The notes beneath the pieces are model-generated. The model was not told the DNA's origin and ran no database searches. It saw only the letters and a list, made by a program, of their open reading frames with translations. From NCBI RefSeq assembly GCF_012396485.1, contig NZ_JAAXPO010000004.1:1-64000 (forward strand): a stretch of DNA of 64,000 nucleotides, read 5' to 3'. Shown here one piece after another: positions 8,710-18,903 of the stretch. The position numbers and the translations under genes were made by a program. The stretch is from Leuconostoc holzapfelii (GTDB lineage: Bacteria > Bacillota > Bacilli > Lactobacillales > Lactobacillaceae). The stretch's first letter is position 1. Each line of letters starts with the position of its first letter.

Positions 8710-8718
8710 ATTGTCTTT

Positions 8719-10407
8719 TTACCAAGCATTCTTGTAATCAAACTCATATGCATCATTAGCCAAAAATTGATGGATATAAACATCGCGGACCGCATGTATC
8801 GTGTAAATCAGTATATTTTGATCTACTAACCAATTGTCAATTTGCAGATAAATACCGTGTTGTTCTTCTGCACTGCTAGCGCGTTTAAAAAGCCTCACCA
8901 TGTCTTGCAATGTTGCACGTTGCGCAGCTGGTAACATCTTTTGTATGAGTAAAGTTGGATTAGTGATAAATTCAAGGTACGAAAACACATCAGGATTCAT
9001 CGGAATATCTGCTAACATCACGAGATCGGCTTCTTTTTCCAAAAAATCAGTATAATAATCTTGATGAAAATTAAACGTTATCACCTGTAAGTTAATGCCA
9101 ACCTGTCGCGCACGCTTTTGAATCCAATCTGCCATATCCTGTGCTGGTTTAATGTGAGCAAGTGTCGCTAAAACAATCGGTTCATTGGCGTAGTTTGCTT
9201 GTTTTAATCGCTTTTTGGCGCGCTCTAATGATTTTTCAGTATCTACCACAGTATCTAATTTGTCATAGTGACTGGCTATTGTCCCAGTTTTCTGGTCAAA
9301 AAAACGCATATCAATCACATCATATAAAGCTGCACGTACGCGTTGGTTTTGAATCACACTTTTTCTTTGCAGGTTAGCAATGATAAATTCTGCGCCTGGA
9401 ACAAGCCGTTTTGTCTTAATGTAATTAAAATAACCATAATCCTCGGGATTAAACAGCTGCTCAGCAATATGCGTATTATCAGTTATCAAATATTCTACTT
9501 CATCAATCATCGCCCGCAAACCATAATAATGATCAAACGCTTGCAGCTTCAATGTTGTCGCTGTTTTTTCACTTATCTGAAACGCACCAGTGCCCACCCA
9601 ATTCACTATGTCAAACGGCACATCACAATCTATAATGACATATTTGGCATCAGTAATAAATCGTGGAAACGTCGGTTCCGGTTCTTTAAACTCAAATTGA
9701 ATAACATCCAAGCCAATCACTGTCATCGTCTTGAGATTTGCCAATTGCCAGTATGCTTCTCCGAGTTGTCGCCGCACGCGTTCAAACGTATTTTTCACAT
9801 CGATTGCCGTCATGACTTTACCATTATGGAATGGTACGCCTTTTCTTAAATAAAATGTCCACACCTTTTTCGCATCATCGGACTGCCAATGATGCGCCAA
9901 CCCCGGTTTCAAAATTTTGTCGTAGTTAAGCAGTGTATCACCTAACTGTAAAACCAAACGATATTCATGATAAATTGATACCGCAACCGGATCAAGCGTC
10001 GTAATCGGCCGTGTCATAATCTGACGCAAAACACGTTTGTTCGCTGGCGTGGTCTGTACCCCAAGAAAATTTGTGAATGTTTGTCGGTAGTCAGCCAACC
10101 AACTTGAGGGTACCGCCAACTGCATTAAGTAGAGTATCCTTGCATGATCTGAATAACGCATGGCATCCGCCAACTCCGCTACAATTTCCTCACGAAAATC
10201 ATGTAAAAAAGTGAGACGTGATACATGACCACGACCATGTCCCGGCTCATATGTAAGCCATTTTTTAGATTCATAAAAATGCAAACGGCGTTGGACCTGT
10301 TTATTTGAAATGTGCCAAAATGTCGCTAACTCCTGTGTCCTAACTGTGATAACCTGTCCTCGGGTTAAGTACCGCACACGTAATTCAATATATTCACGTT
10401 TTAACAT
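8719..10407 (-). CDS. SgrR-family transcriptional regulator (HTH plus solute-binding domain)
   Basis: A 562-residue protein. Residues about 1-110 form a winged-helix SgrR_N-type DNA-binding domain (HISNKQVQRRLHFYESKKWLTYEPG). Residues about 150-540 resemble the oligopeptide/nickel solute-binding family SBP_bac_5, lack a signal peptide, and would therefore act as a cytoplasmic ligand sensor. SgrR of E. coli controls genes for sugar-phosphate stress and the SetA efflux pump. Here the divergent neighbour is also an MFS exporter-like protein, so the regulator most likely controls that transporter. The ligand is unknown. AGGTAAGG precedes the ATG. Confidence 0.82.
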   Translation of the reverse strand: MLKREYIELRVRYLTRGQVITVRTQELATFWHISNKQVQRRLHFYESKKWLTYEPGHGRGHVSRLTFLHDFREEIVAELADAMRYSDHARILYLMQLAVPSSWLADYRQTFTNFLGVQTTPANKRVLRQIMTRPITTLDPVAVSIYHEYRLVLQLGDTLLNYDKILKPGLAHHWQSDDAKKVWTFYLRKGVPFHNGKVMTAIDVKNTFERVRRQLGEAYWQLANLKTMTVIGLDVIQFEFKEPEPTFPRFITDAKYVIIDCDVPFDIVNWVGTGAFQISEKTATTLKLQAFDHYYGLRAMIDEVEYLITDNTHIAEQLFNPEDYGYFNYIKTKRLVPGAEFIIANLQRKSVIQNQRVRAALYDVIDMRFFDQKTGTIASHYDKLDTVVDTEKSLERAKKRLKQANYANEPIVLATLAHIKPAQDMADWIQKRARQVGINLQVITFNFHQDYYTDFLEKEADLVMLADIPMNPDVFSYLEFITNPTLLIQKMLPAAQRATLQDMVRLFKRASSAEEQHGIYLQIDNWLVDQNILIYTIHAVRDVYIHQFLANDAYEFDYKNAW

Positions 10408-10429
10408 ACACCTTACCTCTTTTTAAAAG

Positions 10430-10484
10430 TGGACATATTTTAGAAAAGTTGTCCATTTTAACAATATTACGTCTATTTTATAAT
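10430..10484. promoter_or_regulatory. Divergent sgrR-like/MFS promoter region with inverted repeat
   Basis: Minus-strand promoter TTGTTA (10459-10464), 16-base spacer, TAAAAT (10437-10442) drives the regulator. Plus-strand TATAAT (10479-10484) with a weak -35 drives the transporter. An inverted repeat TGGACA-N14-TGTCCA (10430-10455) covers the -10 of the regulator and adjoins the transporter promoter, making it the natural candidate operator for the SgrR-type protein. Confidence 0.65.
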
Positions 10485-10517
10485 CTTACCATACACAAAG
10501 AGAGGCAGGTTAGGCGT

Positions 10518-11762
10518 ATGTGGCATAGTTTGCACCCTAATATTAGAACGCGCATCAAAACACAATTTTTAAGTCGTTTTGGCAGTTCACTCATTTTTCC
10601 ATTCATGGCGATTTATCTCACCCATGCTTACGACGCTCAAATCGCTGGTATATTGATGTTATGCAATATTACTGTCGCTTTTTTCGCCGGCATCTACGGT
10701 GGGTATCTCACAGATATTTTGGGTCGACGCCTTTTGTTGTGCGTTGGTGAAACCATAAAACTAGTAGTTGCCATTGGCATTTTTTGTGCGAACTTGCCAG
10801 TCTATCATTTTCCAGATCTAACTTTTTTGATGCTAACCATCGGTAACATTGCCAGCGGCTTAATCAATCCAGCCAGCGAAGCGATGCTCGTTGACGTTTC
10901 CACAGAGAAAACGCGTACGTACATGTATGCCATAAATTATTGGGCAGGCAATCTATCATTAATGTTAGGCACAATGATTGGTAGTTGGCTATTTCAAGAC
11001 TACTTCATCGTGTTAACAGCTGGATTAATGTTCATTAACAGTATTTCTTGGTTTTTCACAACACAATTAATTACTGAAACACAGCCACAGCGCAAAGTAA
11101 GTGATCGCAAACTCGGTCTGTCCGCCTTATTACAAAATTATCAACTTGTCTTAAAAGATACTGCTTTCGTACTTTTTACAATTGGCGGTATCTTATTACT
11201 CAGCATCGAGTTTCAACGCAACAATTTCATTGCCGTCCACCTCGCAGAAAATTTTGTGCCTTTTCGATTAGGCGCCATTTCGATTGATGGTACAAAGATG
11301 ATTGGCCTTTTGACAACAACGAACACACTAATTATTGTGCTTTTTACCGCACCCTTTTCGTTGTGGCTGAATCGACACAATCAACAGCTCCTTTTTATTG
11401 TCGGGGTTATCATTTTCGCCAGCGGTTTCGCGATCCAAGCCAGTACAACCCATTTTTATTGGTTACTATTATCCAGCATCATTTTGTCATTTGGCGAATT
11501 ACTTTGCACACCAATTCGCCAAACACAACTGGCGACACTTATGCCAGCACAACAACGTGGCGCATATATCGCGTTTAATGGCGCAACATTTCAAATCAGC
11601 AAAATATTGGCTAGCCTAATGTTAGTCGGGGCACCATTTTTAAGCCCACTAATCATCAGTTTTTTGATTCTCCTATTGGGCTGTGGTGCCATTTTTTTCA
11701 CGCTTCTAGGTCTACATACTACTCACGTGACCGATCAAGGTTCGAAACAAAACCAAAGATAA
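10518..11762 (+). CDS. MFS transporter (drug/sugar efflux type)
   Basis: About 414 residues with twelve membrane helices. The MFS motif A region GGYLTDILGRR follows helix 2. The start at 10518 is preceded by AGAGAGGCAGG; the longer frame from 10449 would begin upstream of the promoter and is rejected. It is divergent from the SgrR-type regulator. A second MFS protein at 46990-48222 is clearly paralogous: both have a (M/L)(M/I)DVST segment and a conserved YA(I/M)xYWxxNL stretch in the middle. Substrate unknown; sugar or drug export is likely from context. Confidence 0.82.
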   Translation: MWHSLHPNIRTRIKTQFLSRFGSSLIFPFMAIYLTHAYDAQIAGILMLCNITVAFFAGIYGGYLTDILGRRLLLCVGETIKLVVAIGIFCANLPVYHFPDLTFLMLTIGNIASGLINPASEAMLVDVSTEKTRTYMYAINYWAGNLSLMLGTMIGSWLFQDYFIVLTAGLMFINSISWFFTTQLITETQPQRKVSDRKLGLSALLQNYQLVLKDTAFVLFTIGGILLLSIEFQRNNFIAVHLAENFVPFRLGAISIDGTKMIGLLTTTNTLIIVLFTAPFSLWLNRHNQQLLFIVGVIIFASGFAIQASTTHFYWLLLSSIILSFGELLCTPIRQTQLATLMPAQQRGAYIAFNGATFQISKILASLMLVGAPFLSPLIISFLILLLGCGAIFFTLLGLHTTHVTDQGSKQNQR

Positions 11763-11800
11763 CGTATAATAGACTTATTACAACGTATCGGAGAATAACA

Positions 11801-12175
11801 ATGGACATCAATGAACGCTTGCAAAACGAACAACTTGGTGGCGGCCAACCGCAAATCAACCCTGATGAACAACGTCGGTATCTTGGCACGTTTCGGGAAC
11901 GTGTTATTGTGGCTGTTAAAGCATCTCAAGTCAACCAAACTAACATTCAGTCACAATTTGAAGCCGCACTCAAAGCACAACCAATTGGAAAAATACTTAT
12001 TAACCAAGACTTAGCAGGCGCAAGCTTTACAGCCTATGTCGCGATAGCTGCACGGACCAATCATCCTTTCACGCTGCTATCACACGTCGCAACGTCAGCC
12101 ACACAAGACGATCCCATTGCCGTCTTACTAGCTGCCGATGAAGCCGTTAACATCGACCAAATTTATTTCACTTAA
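11801..12175 (+). CDS. YueI family protein (DUF1694)
   Basis: A 124-residue cytoplasmic protein with the RYLGTFRERV motif (about residues 26-35) that marks the YueI/DUF1694 family of Firmicutes. Function is unknown. The ATG follows a GGAG. It ends 25 bases before rarA on the same strand, and the two are probably co-transcribed. Confidence 0.8.
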   Translation: MDINERLQNEQLGGGQPQINPDEQRRYLGTFRERVIVAVKASQVNQTNIQSQFEAALKAQPIGKILINQDLAGASFTAYVAIAARTNHPFTLLSHVATSATQDDPIAVLLAADEAVNIDQIYFT

Positions 12176-12200
12176 ACTAACCAGAAAGGCTGCGCGCTCT

Positions 12201-13484
12201 ATGCAACAACCACTCGCATATCGTATGCGTCCAACTAAAATTGAAGAAATTGTCGGGCAACAGCATCTTGTCGGCGAAGGTAAAATTATCTGGCGTATGG
12301 TGGCAGCAAAGCGCTTAAGCTCTATGATTTTATATGGCCCGCCGGGTATTGGTAAGACCTCCATCGCATCGGCGATTGCTGGTTCTTCCCAATACGCCTT
12401 TCGCATGCTCAATGCCGCCACAGACAGTCAAAAAGATTTACAAATTGTCGCTGAAGAAGCGAAAATGTCTGGCGCTGTCGTGTTGCTCTTAGACGAAATT
12501 CATCGTTTAAATAAGGTCAAGCAGGACTTCTTATTACCTTATTTGGAATCTGGGGCCATTATTTTAATTGGCGCCACCACGGAAAACCCTTATATCAATG
12601 TCACCCCTGCCATTCGATCGCGAACGCAAATCTTTCAGTTAGAACCCTTAAACGAACAGGATATTTTATCCGCCGTAGATCGGGCACTAACCGATCAAGC
12701 AAACGGACTGGGCAACTACACCGTCACCCTTGACGACAACGCCCGCCACCAACTCGCACGTGCAACAAATGGCGATTTACGCAGCGCATTAAACGGCTTA
12801 GAGTTGGCTGTCTTATCTACCAAGCCAGACGACAGTCAACAGATCCATATCACTTTGCCCATTATCGAAGAAACCGTGCAACGGAAAGCGCTCTCAGCGG
12901 ACAAAGATGGCGATGCGCACTACGATGTGATCTCAGCGCTACAGAAGTCTATTCGCGGCTCAGATGTTGATGCCGCCTTACACTACGCCGCCCGTATCAT
13001 CGAATCCGGTGATATCAACATTCTCGCCCGCCGTTTAACAGTCATTGCTTACGAAGATATCGGGCTAGCAAATCCTGGTGCGGCCCAACGTGCTGTGACT
13101 GCCATTCAAGCCGCGCAAACTCTGGGTTTCCCAGAAGCACGTATCCCCTTTGCCAATGCGATTATTGAATTGGCGCTATCTCCCAAATCAAATGCCGCCT
13201 ATCTTGCCATGGATGCCGCACTGACCGATGTCCGTCATGGCAAGAGCCGCGACATCCCACTACATCTCAAAGATGCGCACTACCAAGGGGCGGCTGATTT
13301 GGGCCATGGGACTGACTATCTCTATCCCCATGACTACGAAAACGACTGGGTACCACAGCAATATTTGCCTGACAACTTACGCAAGGTGACTTATTTCCAA
13401 CCAAAAGGCAACTCAAAAATTGAACAATCATTCCAAGATATTTATAAGACATTAAAAGCACAACAGCAAAAAGGCCTGCAATGA
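12201..13484 (+). CDS. rarA: Replication-associated recombination protein A (AAA+ ATPase)
   Basis: About 427 residues. Walker A GPPGIGKTS and Walker B LLLDEIHR mark the AAA+ domain, and the C-terminal MgsA-type clamp-loader-like domain (NPGAAQRAVTAIQAAQTLGFPEARIPFANAIIE region) follows. RarA/MgsA acts at stalled replication forks with SSB and helicases. The start at 12201 (MQQPLAYRMRP) matches the family N-terminus and has an AAGG 11 bases upstream; the frame extends to 12138 inside the YueI gene but without support. Confidence 0.93.
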   Translation: MQQPLAYRMRPTKIEEIVGQQHLVGEGKIIWRMVAAKRLSSMILYGPPGIGKTSIASAIAGSSQYAFRMLNAATDSQKDLQIVAEEAKMSGAVVLLLDEIHRLNKVKQDFLLPYLESGAIILIGATTENPYINVTPAIRSRTQIFQLEPLNEQDILSAVDRALTDQANGLGNYTVTLDDNARHQLARATNGDLRSALNGLELAVLSTKPDDSQQIHITLPIIEETVQRKALSADKDGDAHYDVISALQKSIRGSDVDAALHYAARIIESGDINILARRLTVIAYEDIGLANPGAAQRAVTAIQAAQTLGFPEARIPFANAIIELALSPKSNAAYLAMDAALTDVRHGKSRDIPLHLKDAHYQGAADLGHGTDYLYPHDYENDWVPQQYLPDNLRKVTYFQPKGNSKIEQSFQDIYKTLKAQQQKGLQ

Positions 13485-13545
13485 CTGGCTACTGGTTAAA
13501 ATGTCAAGACTGGTTGTGCGCGTATTTTAGCGGTATAATAGTTGT

Positions 13546-13772
13546 TGAATTCCTCAGATATACGCATTGCTACACCATCAGTTTTTTCCTTACAACCTTT
13601 ATTTCTCGGTTGGGAATTCTTGACTTAGAAGATCTGCCCTTTCATTCGGTAATCTGACAATCCTGATGCACCATCCACCTCGATAATTTCGAGGAAAATC
13701 TGCGTAGCGGTTAACGGTATCACGAGTGTTCCGGGCATGTCCCGTGCATCCATTTCGGTGGGTGCTTTTTTT
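13546..13772 (+). ncRNA. ssrS: Probable 6S RNA
   Basis: A 371-base gap between rarA and the stress protein holds a TATAAT at 13534-13539 and, 230 bases later, an intrinsic terminator (GCATCCA at 13746-13752 with TGGGTGC, then seven T). No credible protein is encoded. The transcript folds into a rod: TACGCA (13561-13566) with TGCGTA near 13700, CATCAG with CTGATG, and CAACC with GGTTG inside. A small hairpin CCTCGA/TCGAGG sits on the 3' side of the central bubble. That layout, and the position after rarA, fit 6S RNA, which binds housekeeping RNA polymerase. A covariance-model search would decide. Confidence 0.58.
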
Positions 13773-13818
13773 ATACCTGAATCACAGCAAAATACTATTA
13801 TTTTTTCAATGTAAGCGT

Positions 13819-13843
13819 TATACTTAGTGTATAAATACACTAA
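13819..13843 (+). promoter_or_regulatory. Promoter and inverted repeat before the universal stress gene
   Basis: A -10 TATACT (13819-13824; the -35 is weak) is followed at the expected start point by TTAGTGTA-TAAA-TACACTAA (13824-13843), an exact inverted repeat with 8-base arms ending just before AAAGGAG. It could be an operator or a 5' hairpin on the mRNA. Confidence 0.55.
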
Positions 13844-13855
13844 AGGAGATTTCTT

Positions 13856-14299
13856 ATGACAGCAAACTACAACAAAATTTTGGTGCCAATGGATGGTTCA
13901 AAAGAATCAGAAGCAGCACTCGTTCGTGCGATTGAATTAGCAAATGACGCTGGTGATCAAGGCGTTTTGTCAATCTTAAATGTGATTGATACGCGTGCTT
14001 TCCAAAATGTTGCGAGCTTTGACGATACAATGGTTGAAGCTGTTTCTGAAGAAACACGTAAGAGCCTTGAAAAGTACAAGCAACAAGCGCTTGATGCCGG
14101 TGTTAAAAATGTTGATTACCTGATCGAATATGGTTCACCTAAGGCATTAGTTGCCAAAGAAGTGCCTAACGAAGTTGGGGCTGATTTGATTGTAATTGGG
14201 GCAACAGGATTAAACGCCGTTGAGCGTTTGGTGATTGGTTCAGTCACTGAATTCGTTACACGAACTGCTAAAGTTGATGTTTTGGTCGTTCGTGGCTAA
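13856..14299 (+). CDS. Universal stress protein (UspA family)
   Basis: A 147-residue single Usp domain. The N-terminal ILVPMDGS strand and the ATP-binding motif G-x2-G-x9-G-S (GATGLNAVERLVIGSVTEF, about residues 120-138) are both present, so it belongs to the ATP-binding branch. Such proteins accumulate in stationary phase and stress; the exact role is unclear. AAAGGAG sits ideally before the ATG. It is monocistronic, with a terminator directly after. Confidence 0.92.
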   Translation: MTANYNKILVPMDGSKESEAALVRAIELANDAGDQGVLSILNVIDTRAFQNVASFDDTMVEAVSEETRKSLEKYKQQALDAGVKNVDYLIEYGSPKALVAKEVPNEVGADLIVIGATGLNAVERLVIGSVTEFVTRTAKVDVLVVRG

Positions 14300-14317
14300 A
14301 CAATTAAATAAACAAAA

Positions 14318-14343
14318 AATAAGCCGAATGGCTTATTTTTTTT
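14318..14343. terminator. Terminator shared by usp and the XRE regulator
   Basis: AATAAGCC-GAAT-GGCTTATT with flanking A and T runs on both strands, placed between convergent genes. Confidence 0.88.
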
Positions 14344-14345
14344 GT

Positions 14346-15211
14346 TTAAAATTCAACTGTATCTAGCTCTGCTAATCGCTTTTCGGCTGTTTGACGGTTT
14401 GATAAGTAAGCAGCAACCCGTGCGTAATGCAATTGACGCTTTGCTTCGGCGGCATTGCCACGTTGTGCTTCCACTTTTGCCAACAATTCGCTCAAATCTG
14501 GTACCCAGAACAGATCCACACGCTTGTGTAATGCTGTGAGCGCGTCATTTAAAATTGCCGCTGCCTTATCCAAGTCACCACGCTTAATTAAGAAATCAAC
14601 ATAACGCTGGCGGGCTTGCAAGGCAACATGGAATTCTAAATCATTGGCTGTCAGTAGATCTGGCTCAAGCTCAGAAGCTAACATGAACTTTTCTTTGGCC
14701 GCTACCATATCTCCTTGTAAGAAATAATTAGTCGCCATTTGCCGGTAAGCATAGAACAAGTAAAAGTCACCCAATGATGGCGTTTTCTTATCGACAGCCA
14801 AATCAGCATAATGCACAACCTTTGAAAAGTCATCATGATGATAACTAGCTTCTTCTGCTTTCAAAATATAATAAGCTTGAATGGTTGGTGCATTTTGACT
14901 CAAAGCTTTTTCAAATTCTGCAAATTCTTGCAAAGCTTCATGCTTCATTTGCAACACAACTTTGCCTAGTAATTCTTTCGCTTTTTGCGTTAAGAAATCA
15001 CCACTGACAAACTCTGACATGTCTAAATTCAGACGGTCCAAAATTGCCAACAAAACATCGGCATTTGGCACCCGATTTTGGTTTTCCACAAGTGAAATTG
15101 TCGCTTGTGTTGTAATCCCTTCTGCAAGTTCAACTTGAGACAAGCGCATCTTTTTACGTGCTGCGCGAATTGCCTTGCCGTCAAAACTGTCATTTCTGCC
15201 GTTTTTTACCA

Positions 15212-15212
<1 letters not shown>
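14346..15212 (-). CDS. XRE-family regulator with C-terminal TPR-like domain
   Basis: A 288-residue protein. Residues about 14-70 are a Cro/C1-type helix-turn-helix (LSQVELAEGITTQATISLVENQNRVP). The remainder is all-alpha and repeat-like (tetratricopeptide pattern), the architecture of Rgg/PlcR/PrgX regulators that bind short peptides. No adjacent peptide pheromone gene was found. Its ATG overlaps the ddl stop codon by one base (TAATG), so it is translationally coupled to ddl and may adjust cell-wall precursor synthesis; that role is inference. Confidence 0.8.
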
Positions 15213-16351
<1,139 letters not shown>

Positions 16352-16403
16352 TTACTCCGGAATTTATTATATCAAAATGAGGTAATATTATGCAAGAAAT
16401 ATT

Positions 16404-17411
16404 TTAAGTCAAATAATCTTTGGTTTCTGAGACATACTTAAAGATGGCATCCGGCACGGTTGGCCGTTCTTGTAACAAAATAGTCTGAAAGAAACGTGTG
16501 CGATTATAGAGTTGGTGCCATCGGCCTTCCGATTCTGGCGGTTGTCGCGTCACCAAGTCTTTTCGCCATAGTTTTAAGGTGAGCAGGACATAGTCCTGAT
16601 AAACTTCATGTGTCTTTGCCGATTGCAAGGCAACCGCCACAATGCGGTTCGTTTCACCCATGACGAGAGGCTGTTGTAATTCGCGGTACCCCGATAACAT
16701 GCTAGCTAGGACAAATAATTTATCCGCGCGCATTAAATTTGGCATCAAAAGAATCTCGTTGACAGCATTCCCAATGTGGGTAAATGCATGTGCCCAACCA
16801 TTCGTGCCAATAAAACCACGCGCATCGCGTTCGAGCGCCGCATATAGCGCCACTTGATCAATAACGTGATCAAGCTGCGCCTCAGATAAGAACGGGGTCT
16901 TGGTTCGATGTGTGAATAAAAGCAGCGAGATCACTAACACGCTAAAAGACCGACGATAAATCGCTGCATTATTGCCTTCAAAAATATGATCAAAAAGTTG
17001 TTCGTCAGTCGTTAAATAACTCATGACCCAGCGCATCTGTGCTTCAGTCATCAACTGGTTTTGAATGACATCACTCAAGAAAAAAAACGCCCCAGTATCA
17101 CGATACTTCGGTAATGGATTCGCTAATTGCGCAACAACCAACGCTAGTGTGTCATCAGCGATTGGCTCTACATCCAACGCCGCCGCATGCTCACCATCTT
17201 GTGCCTTGGTCTCTAACAACTGGCTGTATGATTGCATACGTGTTAATGCCAGATCACCATCAGTCGGCAATGACACGTCCGTGACTGGCTGCGGTGATAA
17301 ACCACGGATATTTTCAGCCATCGCCTCACCGAGTGACTGGAAAATGTCGCCGTCACGCGTTTTCTGACGCAAGGTCTTAAATTGTGTTTGTAATTCTGCT
17401 AAGGTCATCAT
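16404..17411 (-). CDS. DUF2785 domain protein
   Basis: A 335-residue, mainly helical soluble protein containing the DUF2785 signature RGFIGTNGWAHAFTHIGNAV at about residues 197-216. Function is not known. Its start codon shares one base with the rodA stop (TAATG), so it is translated as part of the mreB-rodA cell-shape unit, although no direct link to wall synthesis can be read from the sequence. Confidence 0.75.
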   Translation of the reverse strand: MMTLAELQTQFKTLRQKTRDGDIFQSLGEAMAENIRGLSPQPVTDVSLPTDGDLALTRMQSYSQLLETKAQDGEHAAALDVEPIADDTLALVVAQLANPLPKYRDTGAFFFLSDVIQNQLMTEAQMRWVMSYLTTDEQLFDHIFEGNNAAIYRRSFSVLVISLLLFTHRTKTPFLSEAQLDHVIDQVALYAALERDARGFIGTNGWAHAFTHIGNAVNEILLMPNLMRADKLFVLASMLSGYRELQQPLVMGETNRIVAVALQSAKTHEVYQDYVLLTLKLWRKDLVTRQPPESEGRWHQLYNRTRFFQTILLQERPTVPDAIFKYVSETKDYLT

Positions 17412-18628
17412 TACATTGAAAATCCTGTTGATTCCGTGAACGTTGCGTTCTGTTGCTGATAACCAATCGTCAGAATTAAGCCAACCCCAATCATATTACC
17501 GAGCAACGACGACCCACCTTGTGAGATGAAGGGCAACGGAATACCAGTCATTGGCAGCAAGCCAATGTTCATCCCGATGTTTTCGAAGACGTGAAAAAGC
17601 ACCATCATCACCACACCTGTTGCAATATAAGCGTAAAATGCGTTTTGCGCTTTGAACGTGGCCTGAATCAGTCGATAAATCAAAATAAAATAAAGACCGA
17701 TAAGTAAAGCACCACCAATAAATCCAAAACTTTCCCCAATGACTGAAAAAATCATATCGGATTCACGCACAGGCACATAAACTTTCAAATGGCCAAATCC
17801 TTGGCCTGTAATTTGTCCTGAACCAATTGCTTTGAGACTTTGATAAACTTGATAACCAGACGCAGAAGTATCTTGGTCTGGGTGGAGCCAAGTTTGAATA
17901 CGATCAAATTGGTACAGCTTGAAGCCTAACGCATCTAAAATTGTTTTCCCAGTTGCAGAGGTCACCAGCACCAACATTGTAATCCCAATCGTGGCTACAA
18001 CACCAATTACTGGCCCCAAAATGCGCCACGTCACACCAGAAACCAACGCGACGCCACCAAAAATCGCCATAAAGACTAGCAACGTCCCTAAATCGTTTTG
18101 GAGTGCTATCAAGACGGCAATTGGTAAGAACCATAAGGCCATTTTGCCTAACAACAGCCAATCAGAATGCGTACTGTGATGTTCATACTGCCGATTGTGC
18201 TGCGCTACCACACGGCTCAACATGAGGATAAACGCAGGTTTGACAACTTCTGAGGGTTGGAAGGTAATGGGGCCGAGAACGAACCACGATTTTGCACCCG
18301 TAGAAGCCGCCATATTGCGATCATACAGTACTAAGACCGCAGCAAGCAAAAACACACCTAAGCCGTAGGCTACTGGTGCTAAGCGCCAAAGCTGTGACGC
18401 ATCAAATCGTAGCAAAAAAGCAATGATAATCGTTCCCAGAATCCAGAATATGCCTTGCACGATTGTGGCCCGCAAAGCGGATTGCATGGTGCCATATTGT
18501 GAATGCAACACGGCTTGAAAAATTGCGCTTAAGCCAATAATCATGAAAAGCAACAATGTTAAAATAATGCCCCAGTCCAGTTCTGAACCAGAAGTACGAT
18601 TGCTCATTTGTCGTGAAGGTCGTTGCAT
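17411..18628 (-). CDS. rodA: SEDS-family peptidoglycan polymerase (RodA/FtsW)
   Basis: About 405 residues with ten membrane helices. The SEDS signature near the C-terminus, NIGMNIGLLPMTGIPLPFIS, is intact (about 362-381). RodA polymerises glycan strands from lipid II at the membrane, in the elongation complex with MreB. The start at 18628 follows AGAGGT; the nine codons upstream to 18655 would include the Shine-Dalgarno itself. It lies downstream of mreB and DUF2969 on the same strand. Confidence 0.9.
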   Translation of the reverse strand: MQRPSRQMSNRTSGSELDWGIILTLLLFMIIGLSAIFQAVLHSQYGTMQSALRATIVQGIFWILGTIIIAFLLRFDASQLWRLAPVAYGLGVFLLAAVLVLYDRNMAASTGAKSWFVLGPITFQPSEVVKPAFILMLSRVVAQHNRQYEHHSTHSDWLLLGKMALWFLPIAVLIALQNDLGTLLVFMAIFGGVALVSGVTWRILGPVIGVVATIGITMLVLVTSATGKTILDALGFKLYQFDRIQTWLHPDQDTSASGYQVYQSLKAIGSGQITGQGFGHLKVYVPVRESDMIFSVIGESFGFIGGALLIGLYFILIYRLIQATFKAQNAFYAYIATGVVMMVLFHVFENIGMNIGLLPMTGIPLPFISQGGSSLLGNMIGVGLILTIGYQQQNATFTESTGFSM

Positions 18629-18692
18629 GTGGATGTTACCTCTTTTTATGTACAAACCCTTACCATATACATGATAAGGGCTTTTAACTATT

Positions 18693-18902
18693 TTACTGAT
18701 ATAGATTAAAACTCGCTAAAATAGCTTCGATTGCTTCATCTTGCGTCTTAGCTTGATTGATCACCGCTTGTTTACCAAAATAGCCCACATAGCCGCGATC
18801 AGCTGGTGCGACATACCCAATTTGCTTATTATCGATGTGCACCTGTGTTTGATCATCAACGACAACTAAGTCGACACTAAAATTTTGATTTTTTTTCCGC
18901 AT
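18693..18902 (-). CDS. DUF2969 family small protein
   Basis: A 69-residue protein (VDLVVVDDQTQVHIDNKQIG, then a C-terminal helix) matching DUF2969, a family found beside mreB in lactobacilli and relatives. Function unknown. It begins one base after the mreB stop, so it is coupled to mreB. Confidence 0.78.
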   Translation of the reverse strand: MRKKNQNFSVDLVVVDDQTQVHIDNKQIGYVAPADRGYVGYFGKQAVINQAKTQDEAIEAILASFNLYQ

Positions 18903-18903
18903 G

